From contig CAUYUJ010009749.1 of NCBI GenBank assembly GCA_963575745.1, positions 1 through 32,439 on the forward strand: a stretch of 32,439 bases of DNA. The letters run 5' to 3'. The translations under genes and the position numbers were made by a program. This DNA comes from Prorocentrum cordatum. Taxonomy: Eukaryota > Sar > Dinophyceae > Prorocentrales > Prorocentraceae. Under the pieces are notes generated by a model. The model was not told the DNA's origin. It did not search any database and saw only the letters and a list, made by a program, of their open reading frames with translations. Below are positions 17,390 through 26,264 of the stretch, piece by piece (within the stretch, counting starts at the first letter, position 1; each line of letters opens with the position of its first letter).

Positions 17390-17774
17390 CTGCCCCTGGG
17401 CCTGCTCATGGCTGGCACTGGGAAGGGAGATTTTGATTGCGTGCTACCTGTCGGCGTTCCTCTCGTGCCGCTGCTGGGCCTGACAAGAGTGTTTGTCGAC
17501 GGGCCTCTGATCTCAAAGGACTCACGGGGGGTTCTCCTCAGGCCAGCATGCATAAGCCCCTCGTGCTAGACTGCTGCGACGGGGACGGCATTCTCTCTAG
17601 TTTGCATGTCATGTAAGTAGTACGCTAGTGGTGGCCAGGTTCGTGGCTTGGCTAGAAGGTGTGTTGGTCCACCCACTAAGGCCAAGAGAGACCACGGCCG
17701 CCGCCACACTTGGAGGCAGATTTTGTTTGGGTCGCCATCCCAAGACTGGCGCAGAGCTGATGGAGGGTGCCCGA

Positions 17775-17776
<2 letters not shown>
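17390..17776 (+). pseudogene. C-terminal Cys domain of LINE relic 2
   Basis: Fragments in several frames follow the usual LINE C-terminus: HGWHWEGRF with a following stop, then HKPLVLDCCDGDG, a VCMSCK-stop-YASGGQVRGLARRC block at 17600-17666 (Cys codons 17603 and 17612), and GGRFCLGRHPKTGAELMEG before the GAT run. The corresponding part of the 3910-8137 element reads LVCSACWGYC...GLAMPC. Frameshifts and two stops break it. Confidence 0.6.
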
Positions 17777-17820
<44 letters not shown>

Positions 17821-17839
17821 GTGATGATGGTGATGATGG

Positions 17840-17919
<80 letters not shown>
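17777..17919. repeat. (GAT)n microsatellite, about 47 units
   Basis: Perfect GAT/TGA triplets with three GGT interruptions near 17820-17842. Frames give poly-Asp, poly-Met or (minus strand) poly-His and poly-Ile; none is a protein. Confidence 0.97.
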
Positions 17920-18451
17920 GGGACAACGCCAGGGCTGCGCCGGGGCTGCCCCGAGCCAGCGCCCACTCCTGCGGCTAGCGCCCCGAGCCGACCTGAGGCC
18001 GCCGAGGTCGGCTCGAGAGCCGCTTCCCGGATCGCTTCTCACGAGGAGGAGGTTGCAGCAAGGCCTCATGCCTCCTCCAGCTCAGTCTGTCCAGGGGAGA
18101 AAAGCGTCCCTGCAGGCCAGCCAGCCAGTCGGGCTGATGTTGGCCCGACAGACGCTCTCCCCAGCATGCGGGACCAGGTAGCAGCAGCGAGGCCTTCTGC
18201 CTCCCCCAGTCCTGCTGGCCATGCGGCGCCAACGCGCGACACGGTGGCTTTCTGGCATGGGTTGGACACCCAGTCTTCAGTCCCTGTCGTCGGATCTCTC
18301 CGATGATTCTGACTGATCGTCCTTCCTTCTTGCTCTGGCAGCCCCCAGGTCGTGCTACTCGCCTGTCCGTCTTGGCGGGGATGGCTTGTCAGCCGTCCCT
18401 GGTGGATTGGCGTGTCTGCGACACGCCTGGGGGAGCCTCGGTCTGAGGTGT
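17920..18451 (+). other. No recognised gene; partial internal duplication
   Basis: A frame at about 17920-18306 is open and Ala/Ser/Pro-rich. It contains two similar segments about 125 bases apart (VAARPHASSS and VAAARPSASPSPAG; DNA GCAAGGCCTCATGCCTCC and GCGAGGCCTTCTGCCTCC). It could be a low-complexity coding fragment or a degenerate repeat. There is no other support. Confidence 0.25.
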
Positions 18452-18578
18452 TCGTGTGTGTGTGTGTGTGAGTGAGTGAGTGAGTGAGTGAGTGAGTGAG
18501 TGAGTGAGGGAGTGTGAGTGTGAGTGTGAGTGTGCGTGTGTGTGTTTGTGTGTGTGTGTGTGTGTGTTTGTGTTTTTG

Positions 18579-18611
<33 letters not shown>

Positions 18612-18623
18612 CTCGCCCGCCCA

Positions 18624-18676
<53 letters not shown>

Positions 18677-18796
18677 GACTGTGCCTCTGGCGCGGGTGTG
18701 TTGGCGTGGTAGAGTCCAATCCTCCTCCTCCTCCTCCTCCTCCTCCTCCTCCTCCTCCTCCTCCTCCTCTTCATCCTCCTCCTCCTCTTCTTCTCT
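18452..18796. repeat. Compound microsatellite: GT, GAGT, GT, CTG, CCT
   Basis: Successive tracts are (GT)n with a GAGT block (18452-18610), (CTG)n of about 17 units (18623-18676) and, after 45 unique bases, (CCT)n at 18721-18796. Confidence 0.95.
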
Positions 18797-19037
18797 TTCT
18801 CACCCTCCTCATCCTCATCATCCTTCTGCCTCCGCGGGCTTGTCACCATGCTCAAGCCAACTACCACTTCCGCCGCTTCCCCACTCCTGCAAACCCCCGA
18901 CGCGCGGGAGGTCGACGGCTCGGCTACCGCAGGCGCCCCGGCGGAGCGAGAGGGGGGGGCCCTGCCGCAGGGAGGTGGGTGAGGGTGGGGGAGGCAAGGG
19001 GAATGGGGATTGGGGTGGTGGGCGGGCGAAGAGGGGG

Positions 19038-19321
19038 GGGCGAGGAGGAGGAGGAGGAGGAGGAGGAGGAGGAGGAGGAGGAGGAGGAGGAGGAGGAGGA
19101 GGAGGAGGGGAGGAGAGGGGAGGAGGAGGTAGGAGGAGGGAGGAGGGGGAGAGGAGGAGAGGCAGGAGGGGAGGAGGAGGATGGGGAGAGGAGGAGGAGG
19201 AGGAGGAGGGAGGAGGAGGAACAGGAGGAGGAGGAGGAGGAGGAGGAGAGGGAAGACAAGAAGGGTGAGGAGGAGGAGAGGTGGAGGAGGAGGAGTGGAG
19301 GAGGAGGAGGAGGAGGAGGAT

Positions 19322-19357
<36 letters not shown>

Positions 19358-19672
19358 CAGGACAGGAAGCAGGCAGAAGGAGCAAGGAGCAGGAGCAGGA
19401 GACGGTAGCAGGAGCAGGAGGAGCAGGAGGAGGAGGAGGAGAGGAGGAGGAGGAGGAGGAGGAGGAGAAGGAGAGGGGAGGAGGAGAGAGGAGGAGGAGG
19501 AGGAGGAGGGAGGAGGAGAGGAGGAGGAACAGGAACAGGAACAGGAAAGGAACAGGAACAGGTACAGGAACAGGAGGAGGAGGAGGAGGAGGAGGAGGAG
19601 GAGGAGGAGGAGAGGAGGAGGAGAGGAGGAGGAAGAGGAGGGGAGGAGGAGGAGGAGGAGGAGGAGGAGGAA
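19038..19672. repeat. 635-bp purine tract, GGA-based with CAG and GGAACA blocks
   Basis: GGA triplets dominate. Islands of (CAG)n at about 19322-19352, AGCAGGAGCAGG near 19380-19430 and AACAGGAACAGG near 19530-19570 occur. The plus strand is purine nearly throughout, opposite in polarity to the CCT tract at 18721. Confidence 0.95.
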
Positions 19673-20430
19673 AGAGGCCAAAATGGGGCCAGAACCATAG
19701 GAAAACCAATGATTTGGGCTTCCTCGCCGAGGCCGTTTTGGACGCTCCGACGACTCGCGACCCCCCGTCCAGGTCCATGGGGAGGGGGGAGGGGGAGGGA
19801 TCAAGACGCCCTCCCCGCCCGCAAGCCGTCTCGCTCACTCCCACCCGCCCTCCTAACACATACGTAGCACCCGAGCCTGGCCGGAGCCGCAGCACATGCA
19901 GCAGTCGTCTTTGGATGGTCAGCTACTGGGGGCCAATCCGCCGCCGCTGTCCGCTGCTGCCGCCGCCGCCGCGCTGCCCGCCGCCGCCGCCGCCGCCGCC
20001 CCCGCTGCCAAATCGCCGCCGCCGCAGCCGCTGCCGCCGCAGTCGTTGCCGCCACCGCTGCCGCCGCCGCCGCCCCCGCCGCAGCCGCCGCAGCCGCCGC
20101 CGCCGCCAAGTGTATTCGGTTTGTTTTTTGACAGGGATGGTTGGTGGAGGCCGCATCGGGTTCGCTGCGCATGCTTTGAATCAGGAGACGGAGTGTGTTT
20201 TGTAGTGTTTTTTAATAAGGGGTGGTGGGGGCATAATGTGTTTTGAATTGTTTTTTTACAAGGGATGATGGGAGGGGGCCCTCATGGACTTGGGTTGGCT
20301 CCCAGTCGCCTGGGGGATGGGGTGTATATTAATAGGGAACAGTGATAAGCCCCTCCCCGAAGGGGAAGAAGGAGGAGTGGAAGAGGAAACGTTCTAAACC
20401 TCCGACGCCCAGAGGGCTGGCGGGATTATC
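19673..20430. other. No recognised gene; CCG-rich triplet block
   Basis: A CCG/GCC-rich triplet stretch occupies about 19938-20108. The rest, including a T-run-rich segment at 20200-20290, shows no domain or RNA gene. Confidence 0.4.
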
Positions 20431-20879
20431 ATTACTATATTTTAAAAAATAGGTTTGTTCATAATCTTCTTATTTTGTATTTATTTGTTTGTATGTATCT
20501 ATCTATTCATTTATGTATTATCATTCGTATCCTTATTAATACGATTGATAGTCTCATCATTCTTATTCGTATCATCATTATCTTCATTATTAGTACTGAT
20601 ATTACCAACATTATTCGTTCATTCTCATTACGTGCGATTTATTAGTATTACTATCATTAAAATTACTACCCGTATTATGATTATTAGTATTATTATTAGT
20701 ATTAGTATTATGATTCGAGGTAGTAGTGCTATTAGTATACTTCATATTGTTAGTAATATTATTGTTGTAATATTATTTTGTTGTTCATAATATGAATAGT
20801 ATGAGCCTCATGATTAGGTTTGCCATGTTTCTTCTTCTTACTGTTATTATATTTATCAATGTAATTAGTAGAATGAATG

Positions 20880-20956
<77 letters not shown>

Positions 20957-20977
20957 TAGCATTATTACTATTATTAT

Positions 20978-21073
<96 letters not shown>

Positions 21074-21300
21074 GAGTAAGAGGAGTAGGAGTATGGAGTA
21101 GGAGTAGGAGTAGGAGTAATGTAGTAGTAGTAGTAGTAGTTAGTAGTAGTAGTAGTGAGTAGTTAGTAGTCGTAGTAGTTGTAGTAGTAGTAAGTAGTAG
21201 CTAGTAGTAGTAGTTAGTAGTAGTATAGTAGTTAGTTAGTAGTCGTAATATACCACCATTTATTCGTATTATTATTATTATTCTCACGGTTATTATGAGT
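20430..21300. repeat. AT-rich island of ATT/AGT/ATC triplets
   Basis: Base composition drops sharply to AT-rich within a GC-rich window. 20430-20875 is a degenerate mixture of ATT, ATC and AGT triplets, 20880-20957 is (ATC)n, and 20988-21073 is (AGT)n followed by decayed TAG/AGT repeats to 21245. It appears to be one long, aged triplet-repeat field and not a gene. Confidence 0.85.
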
Positions 21301-21594
21301 AGGATTAGGATGATTCCTCCTCTTCCTCCTCCTCCTTCGCCTAGCCTATTCCTCCTCCCACAGTCGTCCCCCCGGTCGACGGGCGGCGGAAGCAGCAAGG
21401 GGCCATGGCGCGCACCCGCGCGGCCTCCGCGAGCCGCGCAGAGCGTCCGGCAGGGCCCCCCCGCGCGCGCGCGCCCCGCCCGCGGGCGCCCGGCTGCGCG
21501 CGCGCGGGCCGTCCCCCGCCCGCCCGCGGAGGGCCCGCTCGGTGCCGGGGACGGTGGGCGGCGGAGGGCGGGTGGTCCCTCGGAGGAGGTGGTG

Positions 21595-21741
21595 GAGGAG
21601 GAGGAGGAGGAGGAGGAGTGAGGAGGAGGAGGAGGAGGAGGAGAGGAGGGGAGGGGGAAGAGAGAGGGGGAGGGGGAGGAGGAGGAGGAGGAGGAGGAGG
21701 AGGAGGAGGAGGGTAGGAGGAGGAGGAGGAGGAGGAGGAGG
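21595..21741. repeat. (GGA)n tract
   Basis: Purine tract with GGA units and GAGAGG interruptions. The 140 bases after it are GC-rich without a gene. Confidence 0.93.
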
Positions 21742-21882
21742 GCGGGTGGCTCCTGACGCTTCTCGGCGGCGTTTTGCGGCCCCGGGGGGTGCTTCCCCCG
21801 GCGGCTCTCCGCGGCTCTTTCCGGCCTCGGGGTGGGGCCCCTCGGCGAGGCGCAGCTGCTGGGAATGGACGAAGAGAAAACG

Positions 21883-21975
21883 GCGTAAGCATAAACTTTT
21901 GGCGCTCCGCGCGGATTTCTCGGATCCGCGCTGGGGCCCCTGAGCCTCGCCGAGGGGCGCTCCGGGGGGGCGCCC
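21883..21975. repeat. Palindromic short element, copy 4 (left arm)
   Basis: GTAAGCATAAACTTTTGGCG then CTCCGCGCGGATTTCTCGG and ATCCGCGCTGGGGCC match the left arm of copy 2. A matching right arm is not clear. 21976-22569 holds GC-rich sequence without a recognisable gene. Confidence 0.6.
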
Positions 21976-22569
21976 GGATCGTCCCGAAGGGCCGCCGGAG
22001 GCCCGAGCCATGACCCGAAGGCCAGACAGCGATCGGGTCGAGCTTCGCGCGCCGCGGTCTGGGCCATAGGCGGCTGCCGCTCTCCCCGGGGGCAGCGCGA
22101 GGGCGCGAGGGTGCAAAAAGAGGTTCGCGCGCCGCGAGCCGCGGTGCGCGGAGTTGGGTGACCTGGAAACGGCGGGCGGCGGAGGGCCAGTCGAGGCAGC
22201 CCGGAGGAGGGAAAGTGGCGCGGCGTGGGGCGCGCGCCATGCGTGCTTTCCCCTCGGCGGCGCGCGCGCGCGCCTTCGCTCGCGTGCCCGCGCGCGCCCG
22301 CGCCCTCGTGGCGCGCGCGCGTTCGGACATGGTCGCTCTTTCATTCTCCAAGAAGCAGGAACATATCCTCACAATGCGGAGGTGGACAGACCTCCTACCC
22401 TGACACGTCGATTCAGGAATGGGCCGTTTTCGGCTCGCGAGAGGGCGCCGCGGCCGTCCTTTTTGCGGGTCCAGGTCCGTCGGTTTCGGTCCCAGGCCGT
22501 TTTCACTGAGGGGAGGTTTCCTAAAGGGAGGCTTGTCCACCGCCGAACAATGCTTGCCGAGACCTGGCA

Positions 22570-22730
22570 GCCCGGCACGAGCAGGCGCTCTCGGAGCGCG
22601 CCGCGCGGGTGCCTCGCATCGGCGCTCGGGCTCCCGCGCGGACCCTGGCGCGCCCCCCCCGCGCGCCCCGCGAGGGGGTCCAGCACCGATCCCGGCGATC
22701 CGCGCGGAGGCCCGCAGGGTCATGAGTGTG
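22570..22730. repeat. Palindromic short element, copy 5
   Basis: Left arm CTCTCGGAGCGCGCCGCGCG and CATCGGCGCT; right arm CCAGCACCGATCCCGGCGAT, CCGCGCGGAGG and GTGTGCTTAC. The right arm matches the family better than the left. Its outer end touches the TIR element at 22736. Confidence 0.55.
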
Positions 22731-22735
22731 CTTAC

Positions 22736-22881
22736 GTCGGGCACGTCCCTCTACGGGAAGAATCTTCAAAAATAGTAAGAACATAGTCGGGGGGCGATGT
22801 TCGGAGCATTCTATTGGGGGTAGTCTTTGGCCATGCTTAATTTGTCCTCCCGAAATCCGCCTGTAGGGGGACATGCCCGAC
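22736..22881 (+). mobile_element. MITE of the TTANGTCGGGC family, copy A
   Basis: Left end TTACGTCGGGC then ACGTCCCTCTACGGG; right end CCTGTAGGGGGACATGCCCG then ACATAAG, an inverted match of about 25 bp. The interior (AATAGTAAGAACATAGTC, GGGGGGCGATGTTCGG) matches copy D. Length about 146 bp, non-coding. Confidence 0.75.
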
Positions 22882-23119
22882 ATAAGAGCATGTCATTCCT
22901 TCTCCTTCGGGGGCGTCTGCCGTCCTCCTCTGGCCGGGCATTTTCTTTGGGTGGGAGGCAAAGGGTGAAGTCTGACATGCCGCTTCGATCGGTTCTCGAG
23001 ACTCGTATCTGCCAAAAGGTGAGTCCAAAGGCGGAGTAGTCTCGAGGTGCCGAAAGGCCCAGATGGATTCCACCCCGAGCCCTCCACCCTGAGGACATGC
23101 TGTCCCCTTCGCACTCTGC

Positions 23120-23417
23120 CCGCCCTTTCGGAGGAGGAGGAGGGGGAGGGGGAGGGGGAGGAGGAGGAGGAGAGGAGGAGGTGGGGGTGGGGAGGGAGAG
23201 GAGGAGGAGAGGCAGGAGGATGAGGAGGAGGAGAGAAGAGGAGGGTGAGTAGGGGAGGAAGAGGAGGAGATAAGGTAGGGAAGGATGGCAGAGAAAAGGG
23301 AGGAGGAGGGGGAGGAGGGAGGAGGAGGAGGAGGAGGGAGGAGGAGAGGAGGAAGAGGAGGAGAAAGGAGGGGAGAGGACGGAGGAGAGGAGGAAGGGGG
23401 GAGAAGGGAGGAGGAGG
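23120..23417. repeat. GGA-rich purine tract
   Basis: About 300 bases of imperfect GGA/GGGGAG repeats with few pyrimidines. Confidence 0.92.
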
Positions 23418-23540
23418 CTTCCCGTCGCCGCGGCCGGAAGGGCCCGGGGGCCGAGCTCGCGCGGCTGCGGGCCGCCGCTGCCTCCTCTGGCCCTCCTCCG
23501 AGGCCGGCCCGGCGAGGGCGAGTTGCCTGTCTCGTGTTAA

Positions 23541-23745
23541 TTGGTGGTCTCCAGACCAGGTGGTGAGACACCCAGTGGTGACCCCGATTCCCCCAAAAAT
23601 AATTCTGGGTCACCACCGGGTTTGGGGACACGAGGTCGCCACGAGGTTTTGCGTTTCTTGGGCCAGCCAGCGCTCGAAAACCATTACCCAAATTGCCCAA
23701 AACTCACCACCGGGTGTTCTCACCACCACGTTTGGGGACCACCAA
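23541..23745. mobile_element. TIR element (TTGGTGGTC ends) with 5-bp duplication
   Basis: The left end TTGGTGGTCTCCAGACC...GGTGGTGAGACACCC is mirrored by GGGTGTTCTCACCACC...GGGGACCACCAA on the right, about 42-bp arms. GTTAA flanks both sides (23536-23540 and 23746-23750). It inserted at the left boundary of a TTANGTCGGGC-type sequence, splitting the GTGTTAA that borders other copies. Length 205 bp, non-coding. Target preference TTAA or GTTAA cannot be settled from one copy. Confidence 0.82.
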
Positions 23746-23750
23746 GTTAA

Positions 23751-23930
23751 ATCGGGCATGTCCCTCCACGAGGGGGCCACATGCGAACCCCACCCCTACC
23801 CCCCACGATTTCTGGGGGGGGGGGGGTCCCTTCGCTCGGGAGTTCCCGAACGAAGTGACCCCCACCCTCCCCCTCAGAAATCGTGGGGGGTAGGGGTAGG
23901 ATTCGCATGTCCCTCCACAGGGGGAATATC
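23751..23930. repeat. Long hairpin with TCGGGCATGTCCCTCCAC end
   Basis: 23783-23906 is a 124-bp palindrome. Its 32-nt outer arms (GCGAACCCCACCCC... and ...GGGGTAGGATTCGC) differ at two positions, and inner arms meet at CGGGAGTTCCCG. It is preceded by a TTANGTCGGGC-family left end (TCGGGCATGTCCCTCCAC) and followed by a second copy in the same orientation (GCATGTCCCTCCACAGGGGG), so two left ends flank it as a direct repeat of about 14 bases. Confidence 0.75.
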
Positions 23931-24084
23931 GGCGTCACCCCAACATACTTCTACGATAGGTGCGTTCGCCCCCCCCCCAGGGGCGACGCGCGCACCGAGA
24001 AATCTTACAGTATATGCGTCGTGGCGGGCGCTTTCTGGCCACACCGCTCGGGAAACGGGGGGCGGCAAAGAGGGGGGCGATGAC

Positions 24085-24280
24085 TAGGGGGGGGGATATC
24101 ATGGCGTGGGCCATGATATTTCCCCAGGTCTCATGGCGCCTCGTCTTATTTCATTGCGTCCCTGGCCCCCCCCCTTGGCCGCGCACGTGCCACCGGCCAT
24201 GATTTGCGCCCCCCCCTCTGGGACACCCCCCTCTTGGCCGCCCCCGATCGTGTTAAGTCCTCTACAGGAGGAATATTTAA
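24085..24280 (+). repeat. CTTATTTCATTGCGTCCC family copy, plus truncated MITE end
   Basis: GGGGGATATCATGGCGTGGG, CTCATGGCGCCTCGTCTTAT, TTCATTGCGTCCC and GGCCGCGCACGTGCCACCGG match the copies at 11440 and 13305, here without CCT expansion. At 24249-24280, GTGTTAAGTC then CTCTACAGGAGGAATATTTA matches the left end of MITE copy D with 10 or so bases deleted. Confidence 0.7.
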
Positions 24281-24328
24281 AGTTGTCAAGTTTTGTGCGT
24301 TTTTTTGTGTCTCGCTCTGGGCCTCCCA

Positions 24329-24499
24329 GATGGGGTCGGAGTAGGTGGGGCCAGAGGGTCGCGCCGCATCCCCGATGGACCGGCGATGCGGCTCGATGTG
24401 GAGCCCGAAATCCTCCGCGCTGGTGTCGGCGATGCACCGCCGAAGTCGCCGATGCATCGGCGATGCAGTGGCGATGCGACACGATTCTTCGACCCCATC
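24329..24499. repeat. GGGGTCGGAG inverted-repeat element, copy 2
   Basis: GATGGGGTCGGAG at the left end is mirrored by CTTCGACCCCATC at the right end. The interior has several GCGATGC/GCCGATGC words and GGCTCGATGTGGAGC, shared with 14112-14236. 171 bp, non-coding. Confidence 0.65.
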
Positions 24500-24632
24500 T
24501 TCTCGGACGCCTCTACTCACGGCTCATCTGGAGAATACTGCATACGGGCGCAAGCGGTTCGACCACCGTCAGTCCACCCTCCATCTCACTCCGTGGCGCA
24601 GCTGTGCTGTCGTGATATGCAGTGCTTCAGTT

Positions 24633-24788
24633 AGGTCGGGCATGTCCTCCTACAGGCGGATTTGGGATGAAAAATGGCAAAGATACAAAACTATTCAAAC
24701 ATGGTCAAACACAGTCAAACACTCGTCCCCAAGACCATCTCTGGACTGATTGTTGCACATCCCTCCTGTGGAGGGACAGGCCCGACCT
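24633..24788 (-). mobile_element. MITE of the TTANGTCGGGC family, copy C
   Basis: AGGTCGGGCATGTCCTCCTA then CAGGCGG on the left is matched by CCTCCTGTGGAGGGACAGGC then CCGACCT on the right. Relative to copy D the interior is reversed: the complement reads GGGGACGAGTGTTTGACTG where D reads GGGGACGATGTTTTGACTA. 156 bp. Confidence 0.78.
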
Positions 24789-24859
24789 CATGCTTGAGGG
24801 TGGGGTTCTGAATCTTCGGTGCGTTGCGTGGGCAAACAAAAAATCCAAGACCAGCCCGG

Positions 24860-25095
24860 CGCGGGCGACGGCCACGGCGGCAAGCGGCGACGGCAGCGAC
24901 AGCGACGAGGTCGACGGCCAGCGTCGGAGGCTGCGGCGATGGCGGCGACGGCGGCGACGGCGGCGACGGCGACGGCGCCACGGCGGCGACGGCGACGACG
25001 CCTCGGCGGCGACGGCGGCGACGACGATGACGGAGACGATGCAGCTGCGACGGCGACGACAGTCACGGCGGCGACGACGGGGGCTGCGGCGAAGA
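24860..25095. repeat. GGCGAC/CGG-rich triplet field
   Basis: Imperfect CGG, CGA and GAC triplets dominate. Open frames read as Ala/Thr or Arg runs. No domain is seen. 24789-24859 and 25096-25164 have nothing recognisable. Confidence 0.8.
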
Positions 25096-25164
25096 CGGGG
25101 ACGACGCTGACGCTGATGCGGGCGCTCGTGCTGGCGCTGGCGGTGACCACGGGGCCCCCAGATG

Positions 25165-25360
25165 TCGACAACCCGCGATCCTGGATCCCCCCATTCCCCC
25201 CACCTCGGATCCTCGATCCTGGATGTCTAAACCCACGATCCTGGAACCCCCCACCTCGGATCCTCGATCCTGGATGTCTAAACCCACGATCCTGGAACCC
25301 ACGATTCTGGATCCCCCCTCGATCCTGGAACCCACGATCCTCGATCCTGGATGTCTAAGA
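25165..25360 (+). repeat. Minisatellite with GATCCTGGA core
   Basis: A unit of about 52 bp (CCACGATCCTGGAACC, CCCCACCTCGGATCCTCGA, TCCTGGATGTCTAAACC) is present in roughly three full or partial copies. The nine-base core GATCCTGGA recurs many times. The translated repeats (ILDPGCLNPRSWNP) keep an open frame through two units. Confidence 0.85.
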
Positions 25361-25577
25361 CCCATCTCGACCCACACCTGGTCGAAATCGGCGCCCCCGG
25401 ACTCCTGCCGGGGTCCCTCCTGGCACTTCTGCGGCATCCTGCGGTCGAGCACCCGATTCGGAAGCCTCTTCCCGAAGAGCTGGGGCCCGCGTGGCTTGGC
25501 CAACTCGTCGGGAAGCTGGCCCGGTTTCTTGAGCACTGTCGCCCTCCAGCGTTAACAACTTCCAGCGTTCGCCCTCA
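25361..25577. other. Unidentified sequence between repeats
   Basis: A plus-strand frame reads HLVEIGAPGLLPGSLLALLR and continues Leu/Pro-rich into the GGA tract. A minus-strand frame is equally open. Neither can be identified. Confidence 0.25.
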
Positions 25578-25700
25578 GGAGGAGGAGGAGGAGGAGGAGG
25601 AGGAGGAGGAGGAGGAGGAGGAGGTCCCAGGGCGGCCCAAAGAGGCCCCCAAGACGGCCCAGGAGGCCCCCACGAGGGGGCCGCGGATAGGGGGGGCTTG
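25578..25700. repeat. (GGA)n followed by a short CCAAGAGGCC-type array
   Basis: Fifteen GGA units are followed by CCCAAAGAGGCCCCCAAGAC and GGCCCAGGAGGCCCCC, the same degenerate unit and strand as the array at 30250-30790. Confidence 0.85.
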
Positions 25701-26264
25701 AAGCTTCCAGGAAGCTGTTCCAGGGTTCTGAAATGATGAGCCTCTTGCTGATGCTTTCAGCTGCAGGCCCGTGCATGAAGGCTGCGGGGCCTGAAGCAAC
25801 TCCCGAGAGGCCCAAGATGCAGAACATGTCAGGTGCTATGGCTGCCATTACTTATGTGGTTTTCACGCGCGTTTTTTTTTGTTCTTTCTCTCTCTCTCAG
25901 GCCACGGGTCGCCTCATGAGTTTGCCTATCGCAGGTCGGCTCGTGGGTTGCTGTTGGTTGACCTGGCGACCCCGTGAATCGCATGGAGGCTGAGGGTGTG
26001 TACTGCGCAGCTCACTTCTCTATTCAGAAGGATTCGCTGTCGATCCTCATCCTCCACCCGACGCGCGCGCGTGGTCGCCCTGCCCTTTCCCTTCCAGGGC
26101 CCTCGGGGGGGCCTCGCGGCTCGTTCCGGGCCGTGGAGCTCTCTCCAGATGCGAGAAACCAGCGGCACCTGCAACCGGCTCCCCGCGCCCCCGCACCACC
26201 TTGGGCGGGGCCAGGACCGGGATCACTCGCTCCAGACCGTTCGGGAACGCTCCCAGAGTGTTAA
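25701..26264. other. No recognised gene; strong acceptor-like pyrimidine tract
   Basis: TTTTTTTTGTTCTTTCTCTC continuing to CTCTCTCAG at 25874-25901 has the form of a 3' splice site, but neither flanking frame shows a protein domain. The remaining sequence is unremarkable. Confidence 0.3.

Larger units (their letters stand above)
14930..17776 (+). mobile_element. LINE-type retroelement, relic 2 (RT to C-terminus)
   Basis: In order: reverse transcriptase palm, thumb, a CxxC...C zinc-finger-like motif, RNase H with all four acidic residues, and a C-terminal Cys domain, all on the plus strand. Multiple stops and frame changes make it non-functional. The 5' part (ORF1 and endonuclease) is missing and the copy begins next to a CCT tract. 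At the 3' side the coding similarity runs straight into (GAT)n at 17777. LINEs of this kind often end in short tandem repeats, so the GAT run may be the expanded tail. No target duplication was found. Confidence 0.8.

Noticed and set aside
17566-18069. Minus-strand poly-His frame
   Set aside because: It is the complement of (GAT)n, and its flanks are LINE C-terminus remnants on the other strand.
25874-25901. Functional splice acceptor
   Set aside because: The pyrimidine tract and CAG are convincing in form, but no protein-coding exon follows and pyrimidine tracts are abundant here by chance.
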